Assembly: GCF_051020975.1 (NCBI RefSeq)
Contig: NW_027478162.1
Location: 21,700,001 to 21,764,000, forward strand
DNA: 64,000 nt
From: Osmia lignaria lignaria
Lineage: Eukaryota > Arthropoda > Insecta > Hymenoptera > Megachilidae
Reading direction: 5' to 3'
Positions 1-10,739 of this stretch are shown one piece after another; position 1 is the first letter of the stretch, and every line of letters starts with the position of its first letter. Both the position numbers and the translations under genes were made by a program. The notes beneath the pieces were generated by a model, which had not been told where the DNA came from, did no database searches, and was given only the letters and a program-made list of their open reading frames with translations.

Positions 1-35
1 CCATAGCTCGCTTCGTTTCCGAGATATTTGCAGAT

Positions 36-169
36 TTATCTCAAGGGAAGGGGCCTGACGGACATATTTCGAGATATTTCTTCTTCTTGTTGTTCTTCTT
101 CTGCACAGCTAAGCTGGAACTGGCATTTGCGGCTCGCACTAGTGCAGAGTTATCTCAAAGAAAGGGGCC
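36..169. repeat. Diverged internal direct repeat within the monomer (20 bp, spacing 114 bp)
   Basis: TTATCTCAAGGGAAGGGGCC at 36-55 and TTATCTCAAAGAAAGGGGCC at 150-169 match at 18 of 20 positions, and the first nine bases are identical. The pair is present in nearly every monomer. In monomers carrying TCAGCTCAAAGGAACTGG at the first position, that arm has diverged further. This suggests the 322-bp monomer partly grew from a shorter sub-repeat. The same pair is the likely recombination substrate of the 436-bp monomer at 7729-8164. Confidence 0.85.
77..102. repeat. Pyrimidine-rich TTC-type tract in each monomer
   Basis: Phase 77-102 is all T or C on the + strand except G at 89 and 92, made of TTC/CTT triplets around TTGTTG. 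It recurs in every monomer with small variants, for example CTTCGTCTTGTTGTAC in m30 and m34, CTTCTCGTTG in m84 and m96, and CTTGATGTTC in m140 and m158. It is short and interrupted, and I see no length expansion across copies, so it does not behave as an unstable microsatellite here. Confidence 0.75.
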
Positions 170-1610
170 ACGGTGTTTCTGTATCTCTATTATGTTGGTG
201 CGGCTTCGGAACTTTTAAATATCTCGTTGTATCTCGAAAACTACGCTTCTGATCAAAAAATATCATAGAACATAAATTGTAGGAAGCATAATTCTCTACA
301 AAAAAGGTCTCTTAACATTTTGCCATAGCTCGCTTCGTTTCCGAGATATTTGCAGATATATCTCAAGGGAAGGGGCCTGACGGACATATTTCGAGATATT
401 TCTTCTTCTTGTTGTTCTTCTTCTGCACAGCTAAGCTGGAAGTGGCATTTGCGGCTCGCACTAGTGCAGAGTTATCTCAAAGAAAGGGGCCACGGTGTTT
501 CTGTATCCCTATTATGTTGGTGCGGCTTCGGAACTTTTAAATATCTCGATATATCTCGAAAACTACGCTTCTGATCAAAAAATATCATAGAACATAAATT
601 GTAGGAAACATAATTCTCTATAAAAAACGTCTCTTAACATTTTGCCATAGCTCGCTTCGTTTCCGAGATATTTGCAGATTCAGCTCAAAGGAACTGGCCT
701 GACGGACATATTTCGAGATATTTCTTCTTCTTGTTGTTCTTCCTCTGCACAGCTAAGCTGGAAGTGGCATTTGCAGCTCGCAATAGTGCAGAGTTATCTC
801 AAAGAAAGCGGCCACGGTGTTTCTGTATCTCTATTATGTTGGTGCGGCTTCGGAACTTTTAAATATCTTGATATATCTCGAGAACTACGCATCTGATCAA
901 AAAATATCATAGAACATAAAAAGTAGGAAACTTAATTCTCTACAAAAAAGGTCTCTTAACATTTCGCCATAGCTCGCTTCGTTTCCGAGATATTTGCAGA
1001 TTTATCTCAAGGGAAGGGGCCTGACGGACATATTTCGAGATATTTCTTCTTCTTGTTGTTCTTCTTCTGCACAGCTAAGCTGGAAGTGGCATTTGCGGCT
1101 CGCACTAGTGCAGAGTTATCTCAAAGAAAGGGGCCACGGTGTTTCTGTATCCCTATTATGTTGGTGCGGCTTCGGAACTTTTAAATACCTCGATATATCT
1201 CGAAAACTACGCTTCTGATCAAAAAATATCATAGAACCTAAATTGTAGGAAACATAATTCTCTACAAAAAACGTCTCTTAACATTTTGCCATAGCTCGCT
1301 TCGTTTCCGAGATATTTGCAGATTCAGCTCAAAGGAACTGGCCTGACGGACATATTTCGAGATATTTCTTCTTCTTGTTGTTCTTCCTCTGCACAGCTAA
1401 GCTGGAAGTGGCATTTGCAGCTCGCAATAGTGCAGAGTTATCTCAAAGAAAGGGGCCACGGTGTTTCTATATCTCTATTATGTTGGTGCGGCTTCGGAAC
1501 TTTTAAATATCTTGATATATCTCGAGAACTACGCATCTGATCAAAAAATATCATACAACATAAAAAGTAGGAAACTTAATTCTCTACAAAAAAGGTCTCT
1601 TAACATTTTG

Positions 1611-3220
1611 CCATAGCTCGCTTCGTTTCCGAGATATTTGCAGATTTATCTCAAGGGAAGGGGCCTGACGGACATATTTCGAGATATTTCTTCTTCTTGT
1701 TGTTCTTCTTCTGCACAGCTAAGCTGGAACTGGCATTTGCGGCTCGCACTAGTGCAGAGTTATCTCAAAGAAAGGGGCCACGGTGTTTCTGTATCTCTAT
1801 TATGTTGGTGCGGCTTCGGAACTTTTAAATATCTCGTTGTATCTCGAAAACTACGCTTCTGATCAAAAAATATCATAGAACATAAATTGTAGGAAGCATA
1901 ATTCTCTACAAAAAAGGTCTCTTAACATTTTGCCATAGCTCGCTTCGTTTCCGAGATATTTGCAGATATATCTCAAGGGAAGGGGCCTGACGGACATATT
2001 TCGAGATATTTCTTCTTCTTGTTGTTCTTCTTCTGCACAGCTAAGCTGGAAGTGGCATTTGCGGCTCGCACTAGTGCAGAGTTATCTCAAAGAAAGGGGC
2101 CACGGTGTTTCTGTATCCCTATTATGTTGGTGCGGCTTCGGAACTTTTAAATATCTCGATATATCTCGAAAACTACGCTTCTGATCAAAAAATATCATAG
2201 AACATAAATTGTAGGAAACATAATTCTCTATAAAAAACGTCTCTTAACATTTTGCCATAGCTCGCTTCGTTTCCGAGATATTTGCAGATTCAGCTCAAAG
2301 GAACTGGCCTGACGGACATATTTCGAGATATTTCTTCTTCTTGTTGTTCTTCCTCTGCACAGCTAAGCTGGAAGTGGCATTTGCAGCTCGCAATAGTGCA
2401 GAGTTATCTCAAAGAAAGCGGCCACGGTGTTTCTGTATCTCTATTATGTTGGTGCGGCTTCGGAACTTTTAAATATCTTGATATATCTCGAGAACTACGC
2501 ATCTGATCAAAAAATATCATAGAACATAAAAAGTAGGAAACTTAATTCTCTACAAAAAAGGTCTCTTAACATTTCGCCATAGCTCGCTTCGTTTCCGAGA
2601 TATTTGCAGATTTATCTCAAGGGAAGGGGCCTGACGGACATATTTCGAGATATTTCTTCTTCTTGTTGTTCTTCTTCTGCACAGCTAAGCTGGAAGTGGC
2701 ATTTGCGGCTCGCACTAGTGCAGAGTTATCTCAAAGAAAGGGTCCACGGTGTTTCTGTATCCCTATTATGTTGGTGCGGCTTCGGAACTTTTAAATACCT
2801 CGATATATCTCGAAAACTACGCTTCTGATCAAAAAATATCATAGAACATAAATTGTAGGAAACATAATTCTCTACAAAAAACGTCTCTTAACATTTTGCC
2901 ATAGCTCGCTTCGTTTCCGAGATATTTGCAGATTCAGCTCAAAGGAACTGGCCTGACGGACATATTTCGAGATATTTCTTCTTCTTGTTGTTCTTCCTCT
3001 GCACAGCTAAGCTGGAAGTGGCATTTGCAGCTCGCAATAGTGCAGAGTTATCTCAAAGAAAGGGGCCACGGTGTTTCTGTATCTCTATTATGTTGGTGCG
3101 GCTTCGGAACTTTTAAATATCTTGATATATCTCGAGAACTACGCATCTGATCAAAAAATATCATAGAACATAAATTGTAGGAAGCATAATTCTCTACAAA
3201 AAAGGTCTCTTAACATTTTG
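1611..3220. repeat. Five-monomer higher-order unit, copy 2 (m6-m10)
   Basis: m6, m7 and m8 read the same as m1, m2 and m3 where I compared them. m9 differs from m4 by GGGTCC for GGGGCC and CATAAATTG for CCTAAATTG. m10 starts like m5 but its last 70 bases switch to the ATAAATTGTAGGAAGCATAA tail found in m1. That switch marks the point where the two-copy unit leaves register. Confidence 0.92.
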
Positions 3221-4186
3221 CCATAGCTCGCTTCGTTTCCGAGATATTTGCAGATATATCTCAAGGGAAGGGGCCTGACCGACATATTTCGAGATATTTC
3301 TTCTTCTTGTTGTTCTTCTTCTGCACAGCTAAGCTGGAAGTGGCATTTGCGGCTCGCAATAGTGCAGAGTTATCTCAAAGAAAGGGGCCACGGTGTTTCT
3401 GTATCTCTATTATGTTGGTGCGGCTTCGGAACTTTTAAATATCTTGATATATCTCGAGAACTACGCATCAGATCAAAAAATATCATAGAACATAAAAAGT
3501 AGGAAACTTAATTCTCTACAAAAAAGGTCTCTTGACATTTTGCCATAGCTCTCTTCGTTTCCGAGATATTTGCAGATTTATCTCAAGGGAAGGGGCCTGA
3601 CGGACATATTTCGAGATATTTCTTCTTCTTGTTGTTCTTCTTCTGCACAGCTAAGCTGGAAGTGGCATTTGCGGCTCGCACTAGTGCAGAGTTATCTCAA
3701 AGAAAGGGGCCACGGTGTTTCTGTATCTCTATTATGTTGGTGCGGCTTTGGAACTTTTAAATATCTCGATATATCTCGAAAACTACGCTTCTCACCAAAA
3801 AATATCATAGAACATAAATTGTACGAAACATAATTCTCTACAAAAAAGGTCTCTTAACATTTTGCCATAGCTCGCTTCGTTTCCGAGATATTTGCAGATA
3901 TATCTCAAGGGAAGGGGCCTGACGGACATATTTCGAGATATTTCTTCTTCTTGTTGTTCTTCTTCTGCACAGCTAAGCTGGAAGTGGCATTTACAGCTCG
4001 CAATAGTGCAGAGTTATCTCAAAGAAAGGGGCCACGGTGTTTCTGTATCTCTATTATGTTGGTGCGGCTTCGGAACTTTTAAATATCTTGATATATCTCG
4101 AGAACTACGCATCTGATCAAAAAATATCACAGAACATAAAAAGTAGGACACTTAATTCTCTACAAAAAAGGTCTCTTAACATTTTG
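3221..4186. repeat. Monomers m11-m13, no higher-order partner nearby
   Basis: m11 has CGCATCAGATC, so its open frame runs to 84 codons, and it ends CTCTTGACATT. m12 has the rare CTTCTCACC and TTGTACGAAAC, close to the GTACGAAAC of m131, m137 and m149 some 38 kb away. m13 has the TACAGCTCG middle module, ATATCACAG and GTAGGACAC. They form a transition between the 5-monomer unit and the 4-monomer block. Confidence 0.85.
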
Positions 4187-5474
4187 CCATAGCTCGCTTC
4201 GTTTCCGAGATATTTGCAGATTTATCTCAAGGGAAGGGGCCTAACGGACATATTTCGAGATATTTCTTCTTCTTGTTGTTCTTCTTCTGCACAGCTAAAC
4301 TGGAAGTGGCATTTCCAGCTCGCAATAGTGCAGAGTTATCTCAAAGAGAGGGGCCACGGTGTTTCTGTATCTCTATTATGTTGGTGCGGCTTCGGAACTT
4401 TTAAATATCTTGATATATCTCGAGAACTACGCATCTGATCAAAAAATATCATAGAACATAAAAAGTAGGAAACTTAATTCTCTACAAAAAAGGTCTCCTA
4501 ACATTTTGCCATAGCTCGCTTCGTTTCCGAGATATTTGCAGATTTATCTCAAGGGAAGGGGCCTGACGGACATATTTCGAGATATTTCTTCTTCTTGTTG
4601 TTCTTCTTCTGCACAGCTAAGCTGGAAGTGGCATTTGCGGCTCGCACTAGTGCAGAGTTATCTCAAAGAAAGGGGCCACGGTGTTTCTGTATCCCTATTA
4701 TGTTGGTGCGGCTTCGGAACTTTTAAATATCTCGATATATCTCGAAAACTACGCTTCTGATCAAAAAATATCATAGAACATAAATTGTAGGAAACATAAT
4801 TCTCTACAAAAAACGTCTCTTAACATTTTGCCATAGCTCGCTTCGTTTCCGAGATATTTGCAGATATATCTCAAGGGAAGGGGCCTGACGGACATATTTC
4901 GAGATATTTCTTCTTCTTGTTGTTCTTCTTCTGCACAGCTAAGCTGGAAGTGGCATTTACAGCTCGCAATAGTGCAGAGTTATCTCAAAGAAAGGGGCCA
5001 CGGTGTTTCTGTATCTCTATTATGTTGGTGCGGCTTTGGAACTTTTAAATATCTGGATATATCTCGAAAACTACGCTTCTGATCAAAAAATATCATAGAA
5101 CATAAATTGTAGGAAACATAATTCTCTACAAAAAAGGTCTCTTAACATTTTGCCATAGCTCGCTTCGTTTCCGAGATATTTGCAGATATATCTCAAGGGA
5201 AGGGGCCTGACGGACATATTTCGAGATATGTCTTCTTCTTGTTGTTCTTCTTCTGCACAGCTAAGCTGGAAGTGGCATTTACAGCTCGCAATAGTGCAGA
5301 GTTATCTCAAAGAGAGGGGCCACGGTGTTTCTGTATCTCTATTATGTTGGTGCGGCTTCGGAACTTTTAAATATCTTGATATATCTCGAGAACTACGCAT
5401 CTGATCAAAAAATATCATAGAACATAAAAAGTAGGAAACTTAATTCTCTACAAAAAAGGTCTCCTAACATTTTG
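4187..5474. repeat. Four-monomer block, copy 1 (m14-m17)
   Basis: The order is m14 (CTAAACTGG with TTTCCAGCTC), m15 (GCGGCTCGCACT, GTATCCC), m16 (TACAGCTCG, GGCTTTGG, ATCTGGATAT) and m17 (GAGATATGTC, GAGAGGGG, tail GTCTCCTAAC). The same four recur 2,254 bp (7 monomers) downstream at 6441-7728. The GTCTCCTAAC tail, in place of GTCTCTTAAC, marks m14 and m17 and their partners. Confidence 0.9.
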
Positions 5475-6440
5475 CCATAGCTCGCTTCGTTTCCGAGATA
5501 TTTGCAGATTTATCTCAAGGGAAGGGGCCTGACGGACATATTTCGAGATATTTCTTCTTCTTGTTGTTCTTCTTCTGCACAGCTAAGCTGGAAGTGGCAT
5601 TTGCGCGTCGCACTAGTGCAGAGTTATCTCAACGAAAGGGGCCACGGTGTTTCTGTATCTCTATTATGTTGGTGCGGCTTCGGAACTTTTAAATATCTCG
5701 ATATATCTCGAAAACTACGCTTCTGATCAAAAAATATCATAGAACATAAATTGTAGGAAACATAATTCTCTACAAAAAAGGTCTCTTAACATTTTGCCAT
5801 AGCTCGCTTCGTTTCCGAGATATTTGCAGATATATCTCAAGGGAAGGGGCCTGACGGACATATTTCGAGATATTTCTTCTTCTTGTTGTTCTTCTTCTGC
5901 ACAGCTAAGCTGGAAGTGGCATTTACAGCTCGCAATAGTGCAGAGTTATCTCAAAGAAAGGGGCCACGGTGTTTCTGTATCTCTATTATGTTGGTGCGGC
6001 TTCGGAACTTTTAAATATCTTGATATATCTCGAGAACTACGCATCAGATCAAAAAATATCATAGAACATAAATTGTAGGAAACATAATTCTCTACAAAAA
6101 AGGTCTCTTAACATTTTGCCATAGCTCGCTTCGTTTCCGAGATATTTGCAGATATATCTCAAGGGAAGGGGCCTGACGGACATATTTCGAGATATGTCTT
6201 CTTCTTGTTGTTCTTCTTCTGCAGAGCTAAGCTGGAAGTGGCATTTACAGCTCGCAATAGTGCAGAGTTATCTCAAAGAAAGGGGCCACGGTGTTTCTGT
6301 ATCTCTATTATGTTGGTGCGGCTTCGGAACTTTTAAATATCTTGATATATCTCGCGAACTACGCATCTGATCAAAAAATATCATAGAACATGAAAAGTAG
6401 GAAACTTAATTCTCTACAAAAAAGGTCTCTTAACATTTTG
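5475..6440. repeat. Monomers m18-m20 between the two copies of the four-monomer block
   Basis: m18 has the private changes TTGCGCGTCGC and CTCAACGAAAG. m19 has CGCATCAGATC, which removes the usual stop. m20 has GAGATATGTC, GCAGAGCTAAG, CTCGCGAAC and ACATGAAAAG. Private single-base changes are denser here than in the repeated blocks, as expected for copies that have not been re-amplified. Confidence 0.85.
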
Positions 6441-7728
6441 CCATAGCTCGCTTCGTTTCCGAGATATTTGCAGATTTATCTCAAGGGAAGGGGCCTAACG
6501 GACATATTTCGAGATATTTCTTCTTCTTGTTGTTCTTCTTCTGCACAGCTAAACTGGAAGTGGCATTTCCAGCTCGCAATAGTGCAGAGCTATCTCAAAG
6601 AGAGGGGCCACGGTGTTTCTGTATCTCTATTATGTTGGTGCGGCTTCGGAACTCTTAAATATCTTGATATATCTCGAGAACTACGCATCTGATCAAAAAA
6701 TATCATAGAACATAAAAAGTAGGAAACTTAATTCGCTACAAAAAAGGTCTCCTAACATTTTGCCATAGCTCGCTTCGTTTCCGAGATATTTGCAGATTTA
6801 TCTCAAGGGAAGGGGCCTGACGGACATATTTCGAGATATTTCTTCTTCTTGTTGTTCTTCTTCTGCACAGCTAAGCTGGAAGTGGCATTTGCGGCTCGCA
6901 CTAGTGCAGAGTTATCTCAAAGAAAGGGGCCACGGTGTTTCTGTATCCCTATTATGTTGGTGCGGCTTCGGAACTTTTAAATATCTCGATATATCTCGAA
7001 AACTACGCTTCTGATCAAAAAATATCATAGAACATAAATTGTAGGAAACATAATTCTGTACAAAAATCGTCTCTTAACATTTTGCCATAGCTCGCTTCGT
7101 TTCCGAGATATTTGCAGATATATCTCAAGGGAAGGGGCCTGACGGACATATTTCGAGATATTTCTTCTTCTTGTTGTTCTTCTTCTGCACAGCTAAGCTG
7201 GAAGTGGCATTTACAGCTCGCAATAGTGCAGAGTTATCTCAAAGAAAGGGGCCACGGTGTTTCTGTATCTCTATTATGTTGGTGCGGCTTTGGAACTTTT
7301 AAATATCTGGATATATCTCGAAAACTACGCTTCTGATCAAAAAATATCATAGAACATAAATTGTAGGAAACATAATTCTCTACAAAAAAGGTCTCTTAAC
7401 ATTTTGCCATAGCTCGCTTCGTTTCCGAGATATTTGCAGATATATCTCAAGGGAAGGGGCCTGACGGACATATTTCGAGATATGTCTTCTTCTTGTTGTT
7501 CTTCTTCTGCACAGCTAAGCTGGAAGTGGCATTTACAGCTCGCAATAGTGCAGAGTTATCTCAAAGAGAGGGGCCACGGTGTTTCTGTATCTCTATTATG
7601 TTGGTGCGGCTTCGGAACTTTTAAATATCTTGATATATCTCGAGAACTACGCATCTGATCAAAAAATATCATAGAACATAAAAAGTAGGAAACTTAATTC
7701 TCTACAAAAAAGGTCTCCTAACATTTTG
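6441..7728. repeat. Four-monomer block, copy 2 (m21-m24)
   Basis: It matches m14-m17 at an offset of exactly 7 monomers. The open frames of m22, m23 and m24 translate the same as m15, m16 and m17. m21 differs from m14 by AACTCTTAAAT (losing the DraI site), GAGCTATC and AATTCGCTAC, and m22 has TCTGTACAAAAATCG in its tail. Confidence 0.9.
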
Positions 7729-8164
7729 CCATAGCTCGCTTCGTTTCCGAGATATTTGCAGATTTATCTCAAGGGAAGGGGCCTGACGGACATATTTCGA
7801 GATATTTCTTCTTCTTGTTGTTCTTCTTCTGCACAGCTAAACTGGAAGTGGCATTTCCAGCTCGCAATAGTGCAGAGTTATCTCAAGGGAAGGGGCCTGA
7901 CGGACATATTTCGAGATATTTCTTCTTCTTGTTGTTCTTCTTCTGCACAGCTAAACTGGAAGTGGCATTTCCAGCTCGCAATAGTGCAGAGTTATCTCAA
8001 AGAGAGGGGCCACGGTGTTTCTGTATCTCTATTATGTTGGTGCGGCTTCGGAACTTTTAAATATCTCGATATATCTCGAAAACTACGCTTCTGATCAAAA
8101 AATATCATAGAACATAAATTGTAGGAAACATAATTCTCTACAAAAAAGGTCTCTTAACATTTTG
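7729..8164. repeat. Variant 436-bp monomer m25 with a 114-bp internal tandem duplication
   Basis: Bases 7764-7877 are repeated directly at 7878-7991. The copy begins and ends at TTATCTCAA, the nine-base core shared by the two internal direct-repeat arms (phase 36 and 150), and the 114-bp length equals their spacing. The duplicated part carries CTAAACTGG and TTTCCAGCTC in both copies, so the exchange involved two monomers of the same type. It is the only monomer in the window off by more than one base. The insertion is 38 codons, so the incidental open frame grows to 112 codons. Confidence 0.96.
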
Positions 8165-8486
8165 CCATAGCTCGCTTCGTTTCCGAGATATTTGCAGATT
8201 CAGCTCAAAGGAACTGGCCTGACGGACATATTTCGAGATATTTCTTCTTCTTGTTGTTCTTCTTCTGCACAGCTAAGCTGGAAGTGGCATTTGCGGCTCG
8301 CACTAGTGCAGAGTTATCTCAAAGAAAGGGGCCACGGTGTTTCTGTATCTGTATTATGTTGGTGCGGCTTCGGAACTTTTAAAAATCTCGATATATCTCG
8401 AAAACTACGCATCTGATCAAAAAATATCATAGAACATAAAAAGTAGGAAACTTAATTCTCTACAAAAAAGGTCTCTCAACATTTTG
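8165..8486. repeat. Monomer m26
   Basis: m26 has the TCAGCTC 5' module with the GCGGCTCGCACT middle module, a private CTGTATTATG and a rare TTTTAAAAATCTCG. The last feature is shared only with m50. It ends GTCTCTCAAC. Confidence 0.85.
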
Positions 8487-9451
8487 CCATAGCTCGCTTC
8501 GTTTCCGAGATATTTGCAGATTTATCTCAAGGGAAGGGGCCTGACGGACATATTTCGAGATATTTCTTCTTCTTGTTGTTCTTCTTTTGCACAGCTAAGC
8601 TGGAAGTGGCATTTACAGCTCGCAATAGTGCAGAGTTATCTCAAAGAAAGGGGCCACGGTGTTTCTGTATCTCTATTATGTTGGTGCGGCTTCGGAACTT
8701 TTAAATATCTTGATATATCTCGAGAACTACGCATCTGATCAAAAAATATCATAGAACATAAAAAGTAGGAAACTTAATTCTCTACAAAAAAGGTCTCTTA
8801 ACATTTTGCCATAGCTCGCTTCGTTTCCGAGATATTTGCAGATTCAGCTCAAAGGAACTGGCCTAACGGACATATTTCGAGATATTTCTTCTTCTTGTTG
8901 TTCTTCTTCTGCACAGCTAAGCTGGAAGTGGCATTTGCGGCTCGCACTAGTGCAGAGTTATCTCAAAGAAAGGGGCCACGGTGTTTCTGTATCTCTATTA
9001 TGTTGGTGCGGCTTTGGAACTTTTAAATATCTCGATATATCTCGAAAACTACGCTTCTGATCAAAAAATATCATAGAACATAAATTGTAGGAAACATAAT
9101 TCTCTACAAAAAAGGTCTCTTAACATTTTGCCATAGCTCGCTTCGTTTCCGAGATATTTGCAGATATATCTCAAGGGAAGGGGCCTGACGGACATATTTC
9201 GAGATATTTCTTCTTCTTGTTGTTCTTCTCCTGCACAGCTAAGCTGGAAGTGGCATTTACAGCTCGCAATACTGCTGAGTTATCTCAAAGAAAGGGGCCA
9301 CGGTGTTTCTGTATCTCTATTATGTTGGTGCGGCTTCGGAACTTTTAAATATCTTGATATATCTCGAGAACTACGCATCTGATCAAAAAATATCATAGAA
9401 CATAAAAAGTAGGAAACTTAATTCTCTACAAAACGGTCTCTTAACATTTTG
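8487..9451. repeat. Three-monomer block, copy 1 (m27-m29)
   Basis: m27 has CTTCTTTTGCAC, m28 has TCAGCTC with CCTAACGG and GGCTTTGG, and m29 has CTTCTCCTGCAC and ATACTGCTGAG. The same three start again at 15248, offset 6,761 bp (21 monomers minus one base). m29 is 321 bp: its tail reads CTACAAAACGGTC, one A short and with an A-to-C change. Confidence 0.9.
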
Positions 9452-10739
9452 CCATAGCTCGCTTCGTTTCCGAGATATTTGCAGATTTATCTCAAGGGAA
9501 GGGGCCTGACGGACATATTTCGAGATATTTCTTCGTCTTGTTGTACTTCTTCTGCACAGCTAAGCTGGAAGTGGCATTTGCGGCTCGCACTAGTGCAGAG
9601 TTATCTCAAAGAAAGGGGCCACGGTGTTTCTGTATCTCTATTATGTTGGTGCGGCTTCGGAACTTTTAAATATCTTGATATATCTCGAGAACTACGCATC
9701 TGATCAGAAAATGTCATAGAAGATAAAAAGTGGGAACCTTAATTCTCTACAAAAAAGGTCTCTTAACATTTTGCCATAGCTCGCTTCGGTTCCGAGATAT
9801 TTGCAGATTCAGCTCAAAGGAACTGGCCTGACGGATATATTTCGAGATATTTCTTCTTCTTGTTGTTCTTCCTCTGCACAGCTAAGCTGGAAGTGGCATT
9901 TGCAGCTCGCAATAGTGCAGAGTTATCTCAAAGAAAGGGGCCACGGTGTTTCTGTATCTCTATTATGTTGGTGCGGCTTCGGAACTTTTAAATATCTTGA
10001 TATATCTCGAGAACTACGCATCTCATCAAAAAATATCATAGAACATAAAAAGTAGGAAACTTAATTCTCTACAAAAAAGGTCTCTTAACATTTTGCCATA
10101 GCTCGCTTCGTTTCCGAGATATTTGCAGATATATCTCAAGGGAAGGGGCCTGACGGACATATTTCGAGATATGTCTTCTTCTTGTTGTTCTTCTTCTGCA
10201 CAGCTAAGCTGGAAGTGGCATTTACAGCTCGCAATAGTGCAGAGTTATCTCAAAGAAAGGGGCCACGGTGTTTCTGCATCTCTATTATGTTGGTGCGGCT
10301 TCGGAACTTTTAAATATCTTGATATATCTCGAGAACTACGCATCTGATCAAAAAATATCATAGAACATAAAAAGTAGGAAACTTAATTCTCTACAAAAAA
10401 GGTCTCTTAACATTTTGCCATAGCTCGCTTCGTTTCCGAGATATTTGCAGATTTATCTCAAGGGAAGGGGCCTAACGGACATATTTCGAGATATTTCTTC
10501 TTCTTGTTGTTCTTCTTCTGCACAGCTAAACTGGAAGTGGCATTTCCAGCTCGCAATAGTGCAGAGTTATCTCAAAGAGAGGGGCCACGGTGTTTCTGTA
10601 TCTCTATTATGTTGGTGCGGCTTCGGAACTTTTAAATATCTTGATATATCTCGAGAACTACGCATCTGATCAAAAAATATCATAGAACATAAAAAGTAGG
10701 AAACTTAATTCTCTACAAAAAAGGTCTCTTAACATTTTG

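Larger units (their letters stand above)
20..226. other. Decamer CGAGATATTT in two direct copies and one inverted copy; potential hairpins
   Basis: CGAGATATTT lies at phase 20-29 and 70-79, and its reverse complement AAATATCTCG at 217-226. In most monomers the 70-79/217-226 pairing extends to 11 bp because the next bases are TCGA-compatible. A smaller hairpin is GAGATA at 21-26 with TATCTC at 37-42 (10-base loop). In monomers reading CAGATATATCTC it becomes a 7-bp stem with an 8-base loop. Further related words (GATATATCTCGA) follow at 227-238. Whether these act as protein sites or fold in single strands cannot be told from sequence. Confidence 0.6.
28..252 (+). other. Recurrent 74-codon open frame of the monomer; judged non-coding
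   Basis: A frame of 74 codons starting at TTG (28-30) and ending at TGA (250-252) recurs in about 185 of the 199 monomers. The predicted peptide begins MQIYLKGRGLTDIF and includes an SSSCCSSSAQL stretch that is only the translated pyrimidine tract. YLKGRG and YLKERG in the peptide are the two arms of the internal direct repeat. Against a gene: no ATG, no recognisable domain, a 322-bp period that is not a multiple of three, and at least 14 monomers where a stop or frameshift breaks it. Where TGA is lost (CGCATCAGATC) the frame runs on to 84 codons. No family is recognised. Transcription into satellite RNA is possible but not shown. Confidence 0.85.
1..322. repeat. Reference monomer m1 and its internal layout
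   Basis: Hand count gives 130 G+C of 322 (about 40%) and 13 CpG. By phase: decamer CGAGATATTT at 20-29 and 70-79; direct repeat arms at 36-55 and 150-169; pyrimidine tract 77-102; variable middle module about 115-150; TTTAAA (DraI) at 214-219; inverse decamer AAATATCTCG at 217-226; TGATCA (BclI) at 250-255; A6 runs at 255-260 and 300-305. m1 itself has GGAACTGG in the middle and CTCGTTGTATC in the 3' module. The choice of first base is arbitrary because the array is continuous. Confidence 0.95.
1..1610. repeat. Five-monomer higher-order unit, copy 1 (m1-m5)
   Basis: The order is m1 (GGAACTGG, CTCGTTGTATC), m2 (CAGATATATC, GTATCCC, CTCTATAAAAAACG), m3 (TCAGCTC 5' module, AAAGCGGCC), m4 (CTCGATATATC, CCTAAATTG) and m5 (TCAGCTC, TTTCTATATC). 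The same order follows in the next 1,610 bp. Related haplotypes return at 37781-48085, so this family extends beyond one place in the array. Confidence 0.92.

Noticed and set aside
77..102. Unstable TTC microsatellite or triplex-forming tract
   Set aside because: The tract is 26 bp, interrupted by two G residues and constant in length in all monomers.
28..252. Repeated 74-codon frames as about 185 protein-coding genes
   Set aside because: They start at TTG, have no recognised domain, the SSS/CC stretch is the translated pyrimidine tract, and stop-carrying versions are amplified equally. The period of 322 shifts frame, so no polyprotein is possible.
7756..8094. 112-codon and overlapping 81-codon frames
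   Set aside because: They result from the 114-bp in-frame duplication in the 436-bp monomer.
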